Shown: piece after piece, positions 53,401 to 64,000 of the stretch
How the letters are laid out: the number at the start of each line of letters is the position of its first letter
Numbering within the stretch: the stretch's first letter is position 1
Origin: Sanderia malayensis
Lineage: Eukaryota > Cnidaria > Scyphozoa > Semaeostomeae > Pelagiidae
Assembly: GCA_013076295.1 (NCBI GenBank)
Contig: RQOL01000374.1
Location: 4,082,743-4,146,742, forward strand
Direction of reading: 5' to 3'
DNA: 64,000 nucleotides
Made by a program: the position numbers and the translations under genes
The notes under the pieces: model-generated
What the model was told of the DNA's origin: nothing
Seen by the model: the letters and a program-made list of their open reading frames with translations, nothing else
Databases searched by the model: none

Positions 53401-55470
53401 GCACAGCTCACTTGCAGATCTCTTTTAGACTATTATGCTAATCGTGATGAATTGTCATCTTGCACTGAAAGTTCAGAAATTGGCACAATAAATTTTGATA
53501 GATTTGCTTCCAATTTCAAAATATTTAAGAACAAACTTGTGAAACAAGATTCAAATATGGTGCCAAAATTTTTTCCACAGTTTTCATGCAATCCTGCAAG
53601 TACCAATTATCCATTGCACTGCAAATATCAGCTTATTAGATACAAACCTTGGAAAAGAAATATTGAGAATGCTTGGGACAACATGGAAGGTACAAATGAT
53701 ACTTTTGTACAACAATGGGCTAATTTTATGAATACACCCTATGCTAAAGAGCATGTGCAAAATTGGGCTCAGCAAATTGAAGTTATTCAACAACAAATTC
53801 TGTTGGATGATTCAAACCCAACCAATACAAATGAAAGTATTCAACAGCATGAACAGGAGGACTGGATGCAAATATCTACACTTTTGCACAATAATAAAGA
53901 GCATTCAAATAATGCTGGAATTATCACAGATTGGTCTTCTGATAGGTCAAATTACACAGCGGAACAGATAAAGCAAATGCCAAACTGGATTATGCAGCAA
54001 AGAGAGTCAACCATTATTAACGAACAGCAGATTTTTTGTGATCCTGCACTATTGACTGCATCACAAAAATGTGCATACGACACAGTAAAACATCACTTGC
54101 TGCAGTCTACCACTGATCAACACATTGAATGTTTACATTTAATTATCAATGGTGAAGCAGGAACTGGTAAAAGTTTCTTGATAAATGCAATTAGACATTT
54201 GTTAAGACAATATTGCTTTGTGACTGCAACAACTGGCAAAGCATCACATAACGTCAATGGTGTAACCATACATTCTTTACTGAAACTACCAGTAACCAAA
54301 CAACAATGCAAGGCTTTAAGTGGACAGGCATTGTCTTTGCTGCAAAGCAGCTTCACATCAAAAAGATATATTATTATAGATGAATATTCAATGTTAGGTC
54401 AAAGGACATTAGGATGGATTGACAGGAGGTGCAGAGAAGCAACAGGAAATGCAAATCGATTATTTGGTGGCCTTTCAATTATTTTGGTTGGTGATCCTGC
54501 GCAATTGCCACCTGTTTGTGACAAACCTTTGTACCACTCCAGTCCAAATGATCCACTCCAAGAACAAGGCTATTTTGCATACCTTTTTTTCCAGAAAGTA
54601 GTAATACTTGACAAGAATATGCGTATAGATTCTATTTCTCAAGAAAGACAATCATTCCTTGACCTTTTGTCTCACATACGAAATGGACAATGCACACAGA
54701 AGCATTGGGAATTGCTGTTATCAAGACAACCAAATCAGATTCAACATTTATCAAATTTCAAATTTGCAACAAGGTTGTTTTTTAAAAATGATGATGTTGC
54801 TGAATTTAACTATAGTTGCTTGCAAAATCTTGATCAGCCAATTGCTCTGATTGAAGCACAACACTCATCAGAAAGAGCAAAATCATTACCTGCAGATGAA
54901 ATGTCTGGTTTACAACAAACAATTTGTATTGCAAAAGGTGCAAGAGTTATGCTCACAATGAATCTATGGACTGAGGCTGGCCTTTGCAATGGTGCCACTG
55001 GAACAGTAACAGAAATAATTTATGCTCCAGATCAACAACCACCATCCCTACCTACAGCAGTCATTGTTTCCTTTGATAGCTATAATCTTTGCTCAATATC
55101 CAGTTTACCAAACTGTGTACCAATTTGCCCAGTTACAGCTTCAATGTCTGATTACAGTGGCCATCATGAAAGACTACAAATTCCTTTAAAATTGTCATGG
55201 GCTTTAACTATACACAAAAGTCAGGGGCTAACATTAGAAAAAGCTTGGATTAATTTAGGTCCATCAGAAAAAACAATTGGTATAACTTATGTTGCCTTAA
55301 GTAGAGTACGATCATTGTCATCATGCATAGTTGAGCCAATGACTTTTGACAGAATTCAAAATATTAGCAAATCTCCTGCCTTCAAATTTCGGCTTGCAGA
55401 AGAGCAGAGGCTTAAAGATCTGGCAATTCAAACAACTCTTTTAAATACTTGCATTATTTCAGAAAATTGA
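50425..55470 (+). pseudogene. Autonomous Helitron RepHel with OTU domain (one in-frame TGA)
   Basis: 1,681 codons from ATG 50425 (an alternative ATG at 50443) to TGA 55468, open except for TGA at codon 832. The domains are an OTU cysteine protease ([11 protein letters not shown] with Cys-42; EIHY with His-152) and a Cys-rich block ([10 protein letters not shown]...ICTRCKEDK). A Helitron N-like domain follows ([20 protein letters not shown]). The HUH nuclease motif is [12 protein letters not shown] (H706, H708) and the two-tyrosine motif is YITKYAAK (Y903, Y907). The PIF1/RecD-like helicase has Walker A GEAGTGKS (1243-1250), Walker B IIIDEYSML (D1319), GDPAQLPPV and HKSQG, and ends VALSRVRSL. 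It would move by rolling-circle transposition. OTU-bearing proteins are typical of animal Helitrons. The TGA replaces what looks like a Cys codon before RFKFPK. An RPA-like gene follows. Confidence 0.92.
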
Positions 55471-55545
55471 GATAGTTTCACGAAGTATTTTGTACTTATT
55501 TATCTATTATGCCCATTATTTTTTATGGTTAAAATTTTTTTAGGC

Positions 55546-56568
55546 ATGGATCAAGACAAAGAGATGGTTGGATATGTACATGATGTATCTTATATTGGTA
55601 AAGGTGAAGAAAAGAAATTCTTTGATTTTCAATTTCAAACAGAAACAGGTGTGGTAAGAGCTGTGTGCTTCTCACCAGGCAAAAAAAGGTGTTTTGAAGA
55701 GGCTTCCTTCAAGAAATCGCCTGTCAAAATCAAGAAGTTCATGAAAGACAAGGCTGCACATTCGACCGACATCATTATGAATGAAAAAGTCATTGTCCAA
55801 GAGCTCCCTTCATTAAATTTTGAATGCCACGACTTAGTACCAAAAGAACTGAACATTCAAAAACTTGCAGAGGTTTCACCACAACAAATGGTGACTTTAA
55901 AAGCAAAAGTTTGCAATTTGCGAAAAGAAACCACTATCCTGCAATATTCCAAAAACCCTCTGAAGAAACGAGATGGCCTCCTTGTTGATCCTTTTGGGAA
56001 TATCAAAATAGTCTTCTGGGAAGATGACATTAATGCTGTGGAGGAAGGAAAGACGTATGTATTCAAAAACCTTCGTGTAAAGAAAAACAAAATGAGATCT
56101 GACATGTATGTTAATCCAGCCAAAGGTTGCTGCACTATAACACCAGCAGTTGAATTTGAAGAAGATTTGCAGTATCCACAGACTCTCCCTCAAGAAATGA
56201 TCACAGCAACAGTGACCGGAGAGATAATTGGCATCCAGAAATGTGTGTTGAATTTCTGTTGTTTTAAGTGCAGTAAAGTAATTCCTGATTGCTCTGGATC
56301 TACTCTTGTTCAATGCAAGCATTGCCACATGAAGCAAAAAACAAAGAATTGCAACAAGCAGTGGTATATGAATGCAGTTGTTGGTGATGAAGACAAAAAA
56401 GTCAGCTTAAACTTCTATCATGACATAGTCATTACACTTTTGGGAATTGTCAAACCTGATGCAGATGTACACGATGAGGAGGAAGCATCTGACCTTTTTT
56501 TTTCAATGTCATCCATTACATGCCTTTACAATGAAAGCACAAGAGCTGTTCAATCTGTTGATATATAA
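55546..56568 (+). CDS. RPA1-like single-strand DNA-binding protein of the Helitron
   Basis: 341 residues, uninterrupted to TAA. The start is chosen at ATG 55546, just after a TTTTTTTAG acceptor-like site; an upstream in-frame ATG at 55525 is possible. The sequence shows OB-fold-like stretches (VGYVHDVSYIGKGEEKKFFD; NIKIVFWEDDINAVEEGKTY followed by VFKNLRVKKN). A C4 zinc-ribbon follows (FCCFKCSK...LVQCKHCHMKQK), as in the large RPA subunit's C-terminal OB fold. RPA-like genes accompany many Helitrons and are thought to protect displaced single strands. It lies 75 bp after the RepHel stop on the same strand, and splicing from a shared transcript is plausible. Confidence 0.85.
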   Translation: MDQDKEMVGYVHDVSYIGKGEEKKFFDFQFQTETGVVRAVCFSPGKKRCFEEASFKKSPVKIKKFMKDKAAHSTDIIMNEKVIVQELPSLNFECHDLVPKELNIQKLAEVSPQQMVTLKAKVCNLRKETTILQYSKNPLKKRDGLLVDPFGNIKIVFWEDDINAVEEGKTYVFKNLRVKKNKMRSDMYVNPAKGCCTITPAVEFEEDLQYPQTLPQEMITATVTGEIIGIQKCVLNFCCFKCSKVIPDCSGSTLVQCKHCHMKQKTKNCNKQWYMNAVVGDEDKKVSLNFYHDIVITLLGIVKPDADVHDEEEASDLFFSMSSITCLYNESTRAVQSVDI

Positions 56569-56807
56569 CTGTCTTTTGATCCGTCATTTGTAAGTTACAA
56601 AACTTTGGAAACTAATTTAGTTCTTATTTTAACTATTATATGTACTGTAGCAAATATTTTTTTATAATCACACTTGCCATTCCCTGGCTCAATTGCCATA
56701 GAAAACATCAGATTATTTCCAAACATCAGATTTTTAAAGAACCTTTTTAAAAATACCTTGGCTGGCGGCAGCCATCTGTTAAATTTGTTGTTAAAAGGGA
56801 CAACAGG

Positions 56808-56870
56808 CCTATTGTTTTCATGGTAAAACAATAGGACTAAAGAAGCAACTGGGCCATGGCCCCCAGTTAG
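56808..56870 (+). other. Candidate 3' terminal hairpins of the autonomous Helitron
   Basis: Two hairpins lie 240-300 bp past the RPA stop: cctattgtttt/aaaacaatagg (11-bp stem, 56808-56834), and aactggg/cccagtt (56847-56868) followed at once by AG|T. Helitrons end in a hairpin shortly before CTRR|T; here the end would read TTAG|T, one base off. Placement is tentative because no second intact copy is available. Confidence 0.35.
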
Positions 56871-58150
56871 TATATTAAAAAGGCCCTGTTCCAAGATAGT
56901 TTCCAAATTAATTAACATTTGCATTCACATTTAATTTCAAAACATACTTGCATGTTTTCCATGCACTAAACAAACTGTAGTTTCCCTAATAATTGCAAAA
57001 ACTTGTTCTTAAAATAAGAGCAACTTTAAGAACATTTCAACCTTGAATTGTTAAGATCATCAAGGCTAGGCAAAAATTATCTAGTTCTTATAAAAAAAGT
57101 GTATCCATTATTGCAATGGCAAGTTTCTTTATCAAAAATAGACAGTGTCATATTACAGTACTATTATAGAAAAGATCATAGTAAGCAAATTGTTACATCC
57201 TTTCTTTCAATTATATTTTAATCATGTATTAGTTTTAGTTATTTTGGTTATGTTTAAGATATGTTCTGTTACTGTTACTATTTCAAAGTGTCAATTTTCT
57301 GTCTGTCTCTAACATTTTTCGGCAGAAAGTACAAACAATTTACAGGGCATCAATCTATATCCTGTTTACTAAGAATTTTCCAAATTTCTAACTTCCGCCA
57401 AAATTTACTTACTGCCTCCCTTCATTTCCTGTTAAGTCTTCCAGCAATTAAAAGGGGCTGCCTGCACTTCTGCAGCCTTTCCACCTCAGCAGCCCTTTTG
57501 CCAGTTAATACGAAAAGTAAAACCGCAAAAGCTGAGCAATATATAGCAATTTGCTACTCCTAGTATAGCAATAAGCTTCAAGGTGTTCAGAGCAGAGTGC
57601 AGGGTCCACGTAAGTGGTTGGGTTAAGATTTAATCCTTTTTTCTTGGCAAAAGCAGTGCACCTCCAGTGAGTTGAAATCATTTCCATACATAATTCCATG
57701 TAATTCTATTCCACGAGGCCAACTAAATAAGCCTTCTGGGTCCACTTTTTGACTTAAATAAAATTTGTCACACTTGACCCTGTATCTCACTAACACCATA
57801 TTCAGAGTTAGACTTCAAAAAAGACACATATATCTCTGTTGTAACTCGGAGTTTCAAGCACTTATGCGATCATCAGACAACTGATTAACTATTCACAGAA
57901 AATTATATTTATGGAATTTTACAGGATTTTTGCAGTGAAAGGATTATAATTAAACTAACTAAAAGACAAGAACAAAGAACATTCCATCAACTGGTCTATC
58001 GCCACCCAAGCCACCGCCTACACAAACAAAACAAAACACTGCAATCTCTGCCTAACCGAAAAACTACATCATACGGTCATACAGTGAATCATACATCATA
58101 CAATCATACATCATACAAAACTTCATCATACAGTGAATCCATCATAAAAC
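56871..58150. other. No gene seen
   Basis: AT-rich DNA. A short run of 'catcatacagtgaatc/catacatcatacaa' words occurs at about 58065-58160. No coding support on either strand. Confidence 0.4.
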
Positions 58151-58151
58151 T

Positions 58152-58412
58152 TCATCATAAAGTGAATCCACGTTATTACAGCTAAAACAAGGTAAAAGAC
58201 ACATGCATTCGCTTGTTTTCAGTCCTATTAACATTCATTCACATTAATTGCACATGAATCAACGTTACTACAAATGAAACTAAGTAAAAGACACATGCAT
58301 TTGCTTTTTTTCAGTGATATTAACATTCATTCACACTCATTGCAAATGAATCCACATTATTGCAGCTGAAACTAAGTAACACACACATGCATTTGCTTGT
58401 TTTCTGAAGTAT
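58152..58412. repeat. ~95-bp tandem repeat (2.7 units)
   Basis: Units begin 'gaatccacgttattacagct' and contain 'aaagacacatgcattcgctt' and 'attaacattcattcacat'. Three successive copies, the last partial, diverge by roughly 10%. Non-coding. Confidence 0.85.
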
Positions 58413-58559
58413 GAACACTTCCATAATCAAAATCTCCTTGTAAATTAGTAAATAAAAGTAAATTCCAGAATGTTGTTATTCGTTTGGTCCAGCGTAACTG
58501 ATACTGACTCATTCGCCACCTAAAATGATTGTTCATCTCTGACATAACAAACAAAATGG

Positions 58560-59480
58560 CTGCCACCCGAAAGTTTGGGAGCCAATATCTGGAAAACTAT
58601 GCCCAGTCTGCAAAAACGAATATCACCACTGAGATCACTGGGTCAAACTTAGTTGATAAAGCTCAACTTGCCAAACCTTTGCAGGTCTCCTTTAAAAATT
58701 TAAAAAAGGTGTTTCCTTTCACATTTTCTATTGTTCTGCATGTTTTGAAGCATGGCAAAGTAATATTACTTATCGTAGACATTAGGATTTTGTTTGCTCT
58801 CGATGTAAAGAAGATAAGAAGCCTCCAAAACTGTTTCCTGTTAAAAATGGTATGATACCATCAAAAGTATCAAGTCAATTAACAAGGCTTACTCAAATTG
58901 AAGAAATGTTGATTGCTAAGGCATTGCCATTGGTGAATGTTGACATTAAACCTGGGGTCAAAGGGGTTATTCTGTCCATTGCATCAATTTTCCACAAATT
59001 ATTTCAGAATTTGGAAAATCATTACCACGTTTTCCAAAGGACTTGAAGCTTATTATTGTGAAACTAAATGGTAATATAGGCATCACCAAATGCTGGTATA
59101 CCTGATGCTTTGAAAACTGTAGAAACTCATAGTAGTGGAGTTGAAGACATTGGAAATCGTGTAGAATTTTTACCCGGAAGATACTCTTTATTACAATGAC
59201 ACAGAAGTAACAAGTTTTTTCTGTGCCTGATAAGCAATTATGTGAAATTGATACTATAGATGAAAAAATCTCATATTTGGCCAAGTAAAAAAAAACAGTT
59301 CGCCACTAAATGAATATACAACTCACTTTCTTGCTTCTATGGCATTCCCTACCTCATTTCCAGACTCTAAGGGGGGTCCTACTAATCCATCACTATACAG
59401 AGAAGTAAGTTTTCCAAATATGATAAAACATTGGATGAAATTCGCTGATTGCATTGATGGAAAATTGAAATACATGCAAG
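58560..59480 (+). pseudogene. Second Helitron copy: N-terminal remnants
   Basis: Pieces are colinear with the intact Helitron's Cys-rich and N-like regions. They include [20 protein letters not shown] and [13 protein letters not shown] (compare the corresponding segment at 51290-51390), and HFLASMAFPTSFPDSKGGPT (about 59325-59385, compare 51880). Frameshifts and gaps are frequent. The open piece at 58529-58860 contains parts of the zinc-binding block in shifted frames. It is a dead copy, interrupted at about 59480 by other elements. Confidence 0.75.
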
Positions 59481-60560
59481 GGCCTTTTATATGAGACGGG
59501 CCAGCCCGGCTGCCCCGCTTTAGTGAGATGATTTTCAGCCTGGCTTTACATGAGCAGAGCTGGCCTGTTTCAGCCCGAGAAATTTAACTTAAATTTAAAA
59601 TTTAAGGAAAGCATGACTGCGTTTTCCATAAGCTGAAAAAGTCAAGGTTAAGAAAGTTGAGACGAAGACAAAGAAGTTGCTGGTATAAGCCTGGAAGCTC
59701 TGATGAGTGGTAGGAGGACATCTGATGAGTGGTGAATTGATCCCAACTGTGATATATGCATGCTTTGTTTTGCTAAATTTTTGTGAGTCAAACAACAATT
59801 ACATTGACGAGAGCTGTGTAAAGTCTCAAATGATAAATGCAAATATGAAATCGAGATGAAAATAAAAATACCCGAGACCCAGTCTATTCATGTGACTCTG
59901 GTGAAGGTCAAGTAGTCAGATTTATCTGATCTGATTTATCTGATCTTTCTCCTTGACTTGTCTCATCATAATCTTGTTGACTTTGACTTTGTTGACTTTG
60001 TACACGGGGAGAGGGTGACCTTGATTGCTCGCTTTTACTTTGCGGATATGCCGCAGCATGGTGGTGACTTTGATTGGAAACATATGCATTGGTTGCTACA
60101 TGTTGATATGTTATTTTGTGTATATGCAGCAAGTTAAGCAGAGTTTTGGTAGAATAGATTCTGGTTGTAGGTCTGCGGTTGGTCATTACTCATAGAGTGT
60201 GACAAGAGTTCAATCGAGCGAGATATTCCTGCCCCAAATGGGATCATAGAGTAACTGATACCTTGCCCGGCATGGGGAAAAGAAATTGTTGACTGTTTCA
60301 TTGCTTCAGCTAACCTTTCCTAAATTTACTATCCTCTTTTGCTTCATTTAACAGAAGTTGGTCTCGCTGTGCAGCTAATAATGTTTTTTCAAGATGTTTC
60401 CTCTCATTGTCAATGAGTCTTGTTTATGTTGTTGTTGTTGTTGTTGTTGTCTTTTCACTTCATTTTGTTTATGTTTTCTGGAGAGATTTTCATCTGTCCT
60501 GTCTTCCTGAACTTTTGGATCACTGATAGACCTATCAGCTGCAGAGAAAGAGCTATCACC
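59481..60560. other. Insertion complex: candidate element end and a polyQ/Myb-like fragment (-)
   Basis: A possible element end starts at 'agggccttttatatgagacg' (59478) with internal 'ggccagcccggc' and 'agctggcctg' words. The minus strand carries an open, low-complexity piece at 60190-59908 (SRSPSPRVQSQQSQSQQ) and another at 60662-60375 with a (CAA)n-encoded Gln run (KRQQQQQQQHKQ). The latter could be a Myb/SANT-type accessory protein of a Harbinger element, but I cannot prove this. Confidence 0.3.
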
Positions 60561-60567
60561 AGCTTCT

Positions 60568-61392
60568 TTGGGAAATGCAGTTAGAGAAAAGTTACAGATG
60601 TTTGTTATCAGCAAATCCAAATATCCTCGTTGTTTCAAACATGTGCGACACTTGCCATGCACGTATAGATCTCAGAAGAAGAGCTGGATGGACAGCGTGC
60701 TTTCTGAAGAGTGGGTACGGGAGATGGACAGGTGGCTCACAGCCGAGAAGAAAAAGATTGTTCTGCTAGTGGATAACTGTCCTGCACATCCCTCCATCGA
60801 TGATCTCAAGTCAATTGAGCTGATATTCCTTCCACGAAACACAATATCAAGGCTACAGCCAATGGACCGAGGGGTGATACGCTCTCTGAAAGCGTACTAT
60901 AAGACGATTTCAGTTAGAAAATTGATCCAAGCAATAGATGGAAGCAAGCAACCACCAGCATTCTCTATACTGGATGCGATGAAAATGCTCGATCTTGCCT
61001 GGGAGAAGGTTAAAGAAGAACCGTTGTCAAGTGCTTTGCAAAAGCAAGCATTTCACAAAAGCAACAAGACGAAGCACTGCAGGAAAGAGATGATCCTTTC
61101 AAAGAACTCCAAGAGCGGATGGATGAACTTGCTCTTTGGGCACCTGAGTTCTTTCCAGAAGGGACAACAGCAAGAGACTTGCTGTCTGCTGATGAAAGTC
61201 TTGTTGCCACAGAAAATCTTATCACCGAAAGATATCATCGAAGCTCGTCTAGAAAGAAATGATGATGCTGAAGAAGATGATGGCTGTGATGATGATGTCT
61301 TGGAGGAACCAAGGTGGGGGTTTTGCAAGAATACAACATTTTCAGTGCACAGGGTGGAGAGATCCAAAGAAATCTTAATAAGATTACAGTGA
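60568..61392 (+). pseudogene. pogo/Tigger-type transposase (DDE_1), N-terminally truncated
   Basis: Open for 274 codons. The catalytic core region reads KKKIVLLVDNCPAHPSIDDL (second Asp in DNCPAHP), then IELIFLPRNTISRLQPMDRG and VIRSLKAYYKTISVRKLI, the hallmark 'LPxNTTSxLQPMDxGVI' block of pogo/Tigger/CENP-B-like transposases with the third acidic residue in MD. The N-terminal helix-turn-helix and first Asp are missing. The C-terminal part is acidic (DDAEEDDGCDDDVLEE). A right TIR-like end GGATTCTACTG|TA lies at 61646-61658. The left TIR is not found. The element sits in the decayed second Helitron copy. Confidence 0.8.
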
Positions 61393-61669
61393 TAATTGAA
61401 GATTAATTGAAGATGAATTAAAGGAAAAGTTGAAAAAAAAAACAGACATTTGCAGCTCTTTTCAATGAAAAACTTTCAAGTTCATGTTGCATTATCATTC
61501 TGTTTCGCTTTTAAGATATTCTTTTTGTTGTTTTTGTTCTCTTCATAAAATTCGCAATAACTCGAAATATAGGCTCATTTTCTAAAAATTTAGAGTTTTG
61601 ATAATGCCAACTATTTTAATTGTCCCTTGCTTGTTCGAGTTATCTGGATTCTACTGTATACAGATGCTG

Positions 61670-63240
61670 ATATTCAAAGCAATAATGAACCCTGTCCATC
61701 ATACGAGAAAGACGATTGGATGCAAATTAGTAAGCCAATCTGCAGTGAATACAGCAATTAAGAAAAGAAATATAAATGATACTCCTGAAACATGGTCAAA
61801 TGACAGATCAAATTATACTTTGCAACAGATTGGAGAAATGCCTAATTGGTTATCACAACACAAACAAACTGCAGTTCTAGAAGAACTTTATACTACATCT
61901 GTACAAATATGCAATTACATGTATACAATATTGTGAAAACCTATTTACAGCTACCAGTTAATGATGACCATGAATCTTTAAGGCTCATAATAAATGGTGA
62001 TGCAGGAACAGGAAAACGTTTTCTGATCAATGCAATCACACAGCTTCTACAAGACAAGTGTTATGTTACTCTGACAAGAGGCAAAGCAGCATACAATGTT
62101 AATGGTGTAACAATTCACTCACTATTCCAGCTTCCAGTGCAAAAACATCAAGCCAAAAGCCTGGCTGGCAAATCGCTCATGCTGCTACAAAATAAATTTC
62201 AAATTGTCAAATATATTATTATTGATGAATACTCAATGCTTGGCCAGACAACCCTAGCATTGATAGATAAAAGATCCTGCCAGGCTACAGGAAAGTTAGA
62301 TACCTTATTTGGTGGTATATCAAGTATTTTGGCTGGTGACATTGCTCAGTTACCTACTGTTCTTGCCAAGCGACTTTCATTCTTATCCTGAAAACTCTCT
62401 TCAAGAACAAGGATTTTGTGATTACTCATTCTTCACTGAAGTTGTCAAATTAGACAGCAATGTGAGGCTAACTGGGCATAATGCAGAACGAAAACAACTT
62501 GTAGCCATTCTGGACTCACTAAGAGAAGGAAAGTGCTGAGAAGAACAGTGGAAATTATCGTTGTCAGGACAGCCAAGCTGTATTTCTAAATTATCAGATT
62601 TTCAACATGCTACAACACTATTTTTCAAAAATGATGATGTTTCTCAGTTTAATTAATTGCAAATGAAGGATTTACAACAACCAATTGTTTCAGTGAATGC
62701 AAAAGACCCCCCTAGTGAAGCAATAACTATTCCTGCAGATGAGATGTCTGGATTGCAAGCAACAATTTGTATTGCCAAACGAGCCAGAGTTATGCTAACA
62801 ATGAAATTGTGGACAGATGCTGACTTTTGCAATGGAGCAACAGGCACAGTAATAGACATAGTGTATGCACCAAACCAAGCACCTCCTGATTTACCAAGCT
62901 GTTGTTGTATGTTTTGACAATTACAGAGGATGATCTACTTCAAGCTTACCAAATTGTGCTCAAATCTGTCCAGTAAAAGTGTCACAAAACCATTATCATG
63001 CTGTTTATGAAAGACTGCAATTGCCAATAAAGTTAGCTTGGGCAATAACTATCGAAAAAAGTCAGAGTTTAACTCTTGAAAAATCTTAGATTAACATAGG
63101 TCCCATAGAAAAAGTGCCAGGAATTACATATGTTACCCTGAGCAGAGTAAGCTCTTGACCAATATCTTATGACAAGCCGCAAGCAATAAGGAAATCACCA
63201 AGTTTTCAATATCGTATCAAAGAAGAAGAGAGACTGAATT
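61670..63240 (+). pseudogene. Second Helitron copy: helicase remnant
   Basis: Colinear with 53840-55430 of the intact copy. It has NRSNYT-type linker similarity (SNDRSNYTLQQIGEMPNWLS), Walker A GDAGTGKR with the Ser/Thr after Lys changed to Arg, Walker B IIIDEYSML, and GDIAQLPTV in place of GDPAQLPPV. The later motifs (DEMSGLQATICIAKRARVML, TVTLSRV...) lie in shifted frames. The helicase is inactive by both motif loss and frameshifts. It ends at about 63240 where a BEL/Pao element on the other strand begins. Confidence 0.85.
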
Positions 63241-64000
63241 CCTTCACCCATCGTTTCCAAGACTGATTCACCATATACTGAATTTGCTTCCAACGACGAT
63301 GAGCATAGACGTCATGCTTGCCAAACAAACCAGGAGAAAACGTTGCATTTGACCGAAGGAGAAGCAGGTGATTCGGCGTTAGGGCATTGAGATCTTGCGG
63401 GTCATCAGAAACTTTAGTTAATGGTCGTGCATTGATAACAGCTTCAGCTTCACACATGAACGTATGTAACCCTTCATCATCCAATGTCTGATTGCGAACA
63501 AGTGCACTGAGAACTCTTCTGATAGTTCGGATAAGATGTTCCCAAACTCCTCCCATATGAGACGCTCCCGGTGGGTTGAACTTCCATTTGATATGATGCT
63601 GAAGACAGAACTCGTGCAGCTGCTGCTGATTCCAATGATGTATTGCAACTCTCAACTCCTATTCCGCTCCTCTGAAGTTCGTACCGTTATCTGAACGTAT
63701 CTTTTCTGGAATACCACGCCTTGCCACAAATCTCCGTAACGAGTTTATAAATGAAGACGTATCCAAGCTGTTGGCGACTTCTATGTGTATTGCTCGAATT
63801 GAAAGACACGTAAAGATAACACCATACCTCTTAGCCAGTGATCTTCCTTTCTTGACATAGAAGGGTCCAAAGTAATCAATCCCAGTATACGTGAAGGGTG
63901 GCTTTTCAGGTGTTACTCGATCGGATTGAAGATCTGCCATCTTTTGCTTCATTGGAATCGCTTTTCTTCTCTTGCAATCAAAACAGCTTCTGACAATCTT
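63206..64000 (-). pseudogene. BEL/Pao integrase (partial, one in-frame TAG)
   Basis: Integrase of a BEL/Pao LTR retrotransposon, entering from the right edge of the window. It begins with VRSCFDCKRRKA (CxxC of the HHCC zinc domain) and continues YTGIDYFGPFYVKKGRS (first Asp), IRSDNGTNFRGAE (second Asp) and NPPGASHMGGVWEHLIRTIR (Glu), i.e. the D,D,E triad. It ends with the region NALTPNHLLLLRSN and a C-terminal block (RRWKQIQYMVNQSWKRWVKE). Both halves are in the same frame and are separated only by a TAG near 63655. All catalytic residues are retained. RT and RNase H must lie outside the window. Confidence 0.88.

Noticed and set aside
56595..56924. Minus-strand frame of 109 codons after the RPA gene
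   Set aside because: No domain, low complexity, and it lies in the Helitron 3' non-coding end.

Overview
The window looks like repeat-rich intergenic DNA from an animal nuclear genome. The base composition is AT-rich, genes have spliceosomal introns (GT donors and AG acceptors are visible), and the mobile families are Ty3/gypsy, BEL/Pao, DIRS-like, CR1-like LINEs, Helitron, hAT, pogo, Tc1, Mutator-like and THAP-bearing elements. This mix suits a marine invertebrate such as an anthozoan cnidarian, but I cannot fix the taxon. I see no convincing single-copy host gene, rRNA or tRNA. Almost everything is a transposable element or its remains, often nested.

The most unusual object is a 4,472-bp insertion at 33460-37931 inside the pol region of a Ty3/gypsy relic. 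It is flanked by TA/TA and has short inverted ends within 204-bp terminal DIRECT repeats that differ at one base. Inside are a CRESS-DNA-virus-type Rep gene (+ strand, HUH endonuclease plus SF3 helicase), a probable rolling-circle origin, and a convergent Tc1-type DD34E transposase gene (- strand) broken by one TGA. The origin is a 27-bp perfect stem whose loop region holds the geminivirus-type nonanucleotide TAATATTAC on the minus strand, flanked by about twelve GGTGACGC iterons. I read it as a hybrid: a Rep/origin replicon carried by, or fused to, a cut-and-paste transposon.

Layout. 1-1630: microsatellites and unassigned DNA. 1640-4940: Ty3/gypsy relic 1, split by a non-autonomous Helitron (3171-4313). 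4940-7963: gene fragments and a large palindromic element, split by a pogo-type MITE. 8459-13111: LINE, hAT-like and Mutator-like fragments. 14029-20340: two copies of an unnamed repeat, the second split by a 1.47-kb MITE and a 2.45-kb THAP element. 20350-24480: tandem repeats and low-G sequence. 24480-29540: Helitron cluster inserted in and beside an 87-bp satellite. 29547-32399: DIRS-like RT, a Harbinger-like element and a Helitron 3' end. 32461-39059: Ty3/gypsy relic 2 carrying the Rep/transposase element. 39560-41950: decayed multi-exon gene. 42702-45908: hAT relic and LINE. 46221-47204: long-TIR element. 48300-49050: third copy of the unnamed repeat. 50425-56568: nearly intact autonomous Helitron (OTU, HUH Rep and PIF1 helicase, plus an RPA-like gene). 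58560-63240: second, decayed Helitron split by a pogo transposase. 63206-64000: BEL/Pao integrase on the minus strand, running off the end.

Two unrelated HUH rolling-circle systems therefore sit in one window. Several insertions are precise enough that the pre-insertion site can be read directly from the flanks or from a second repeat copy.
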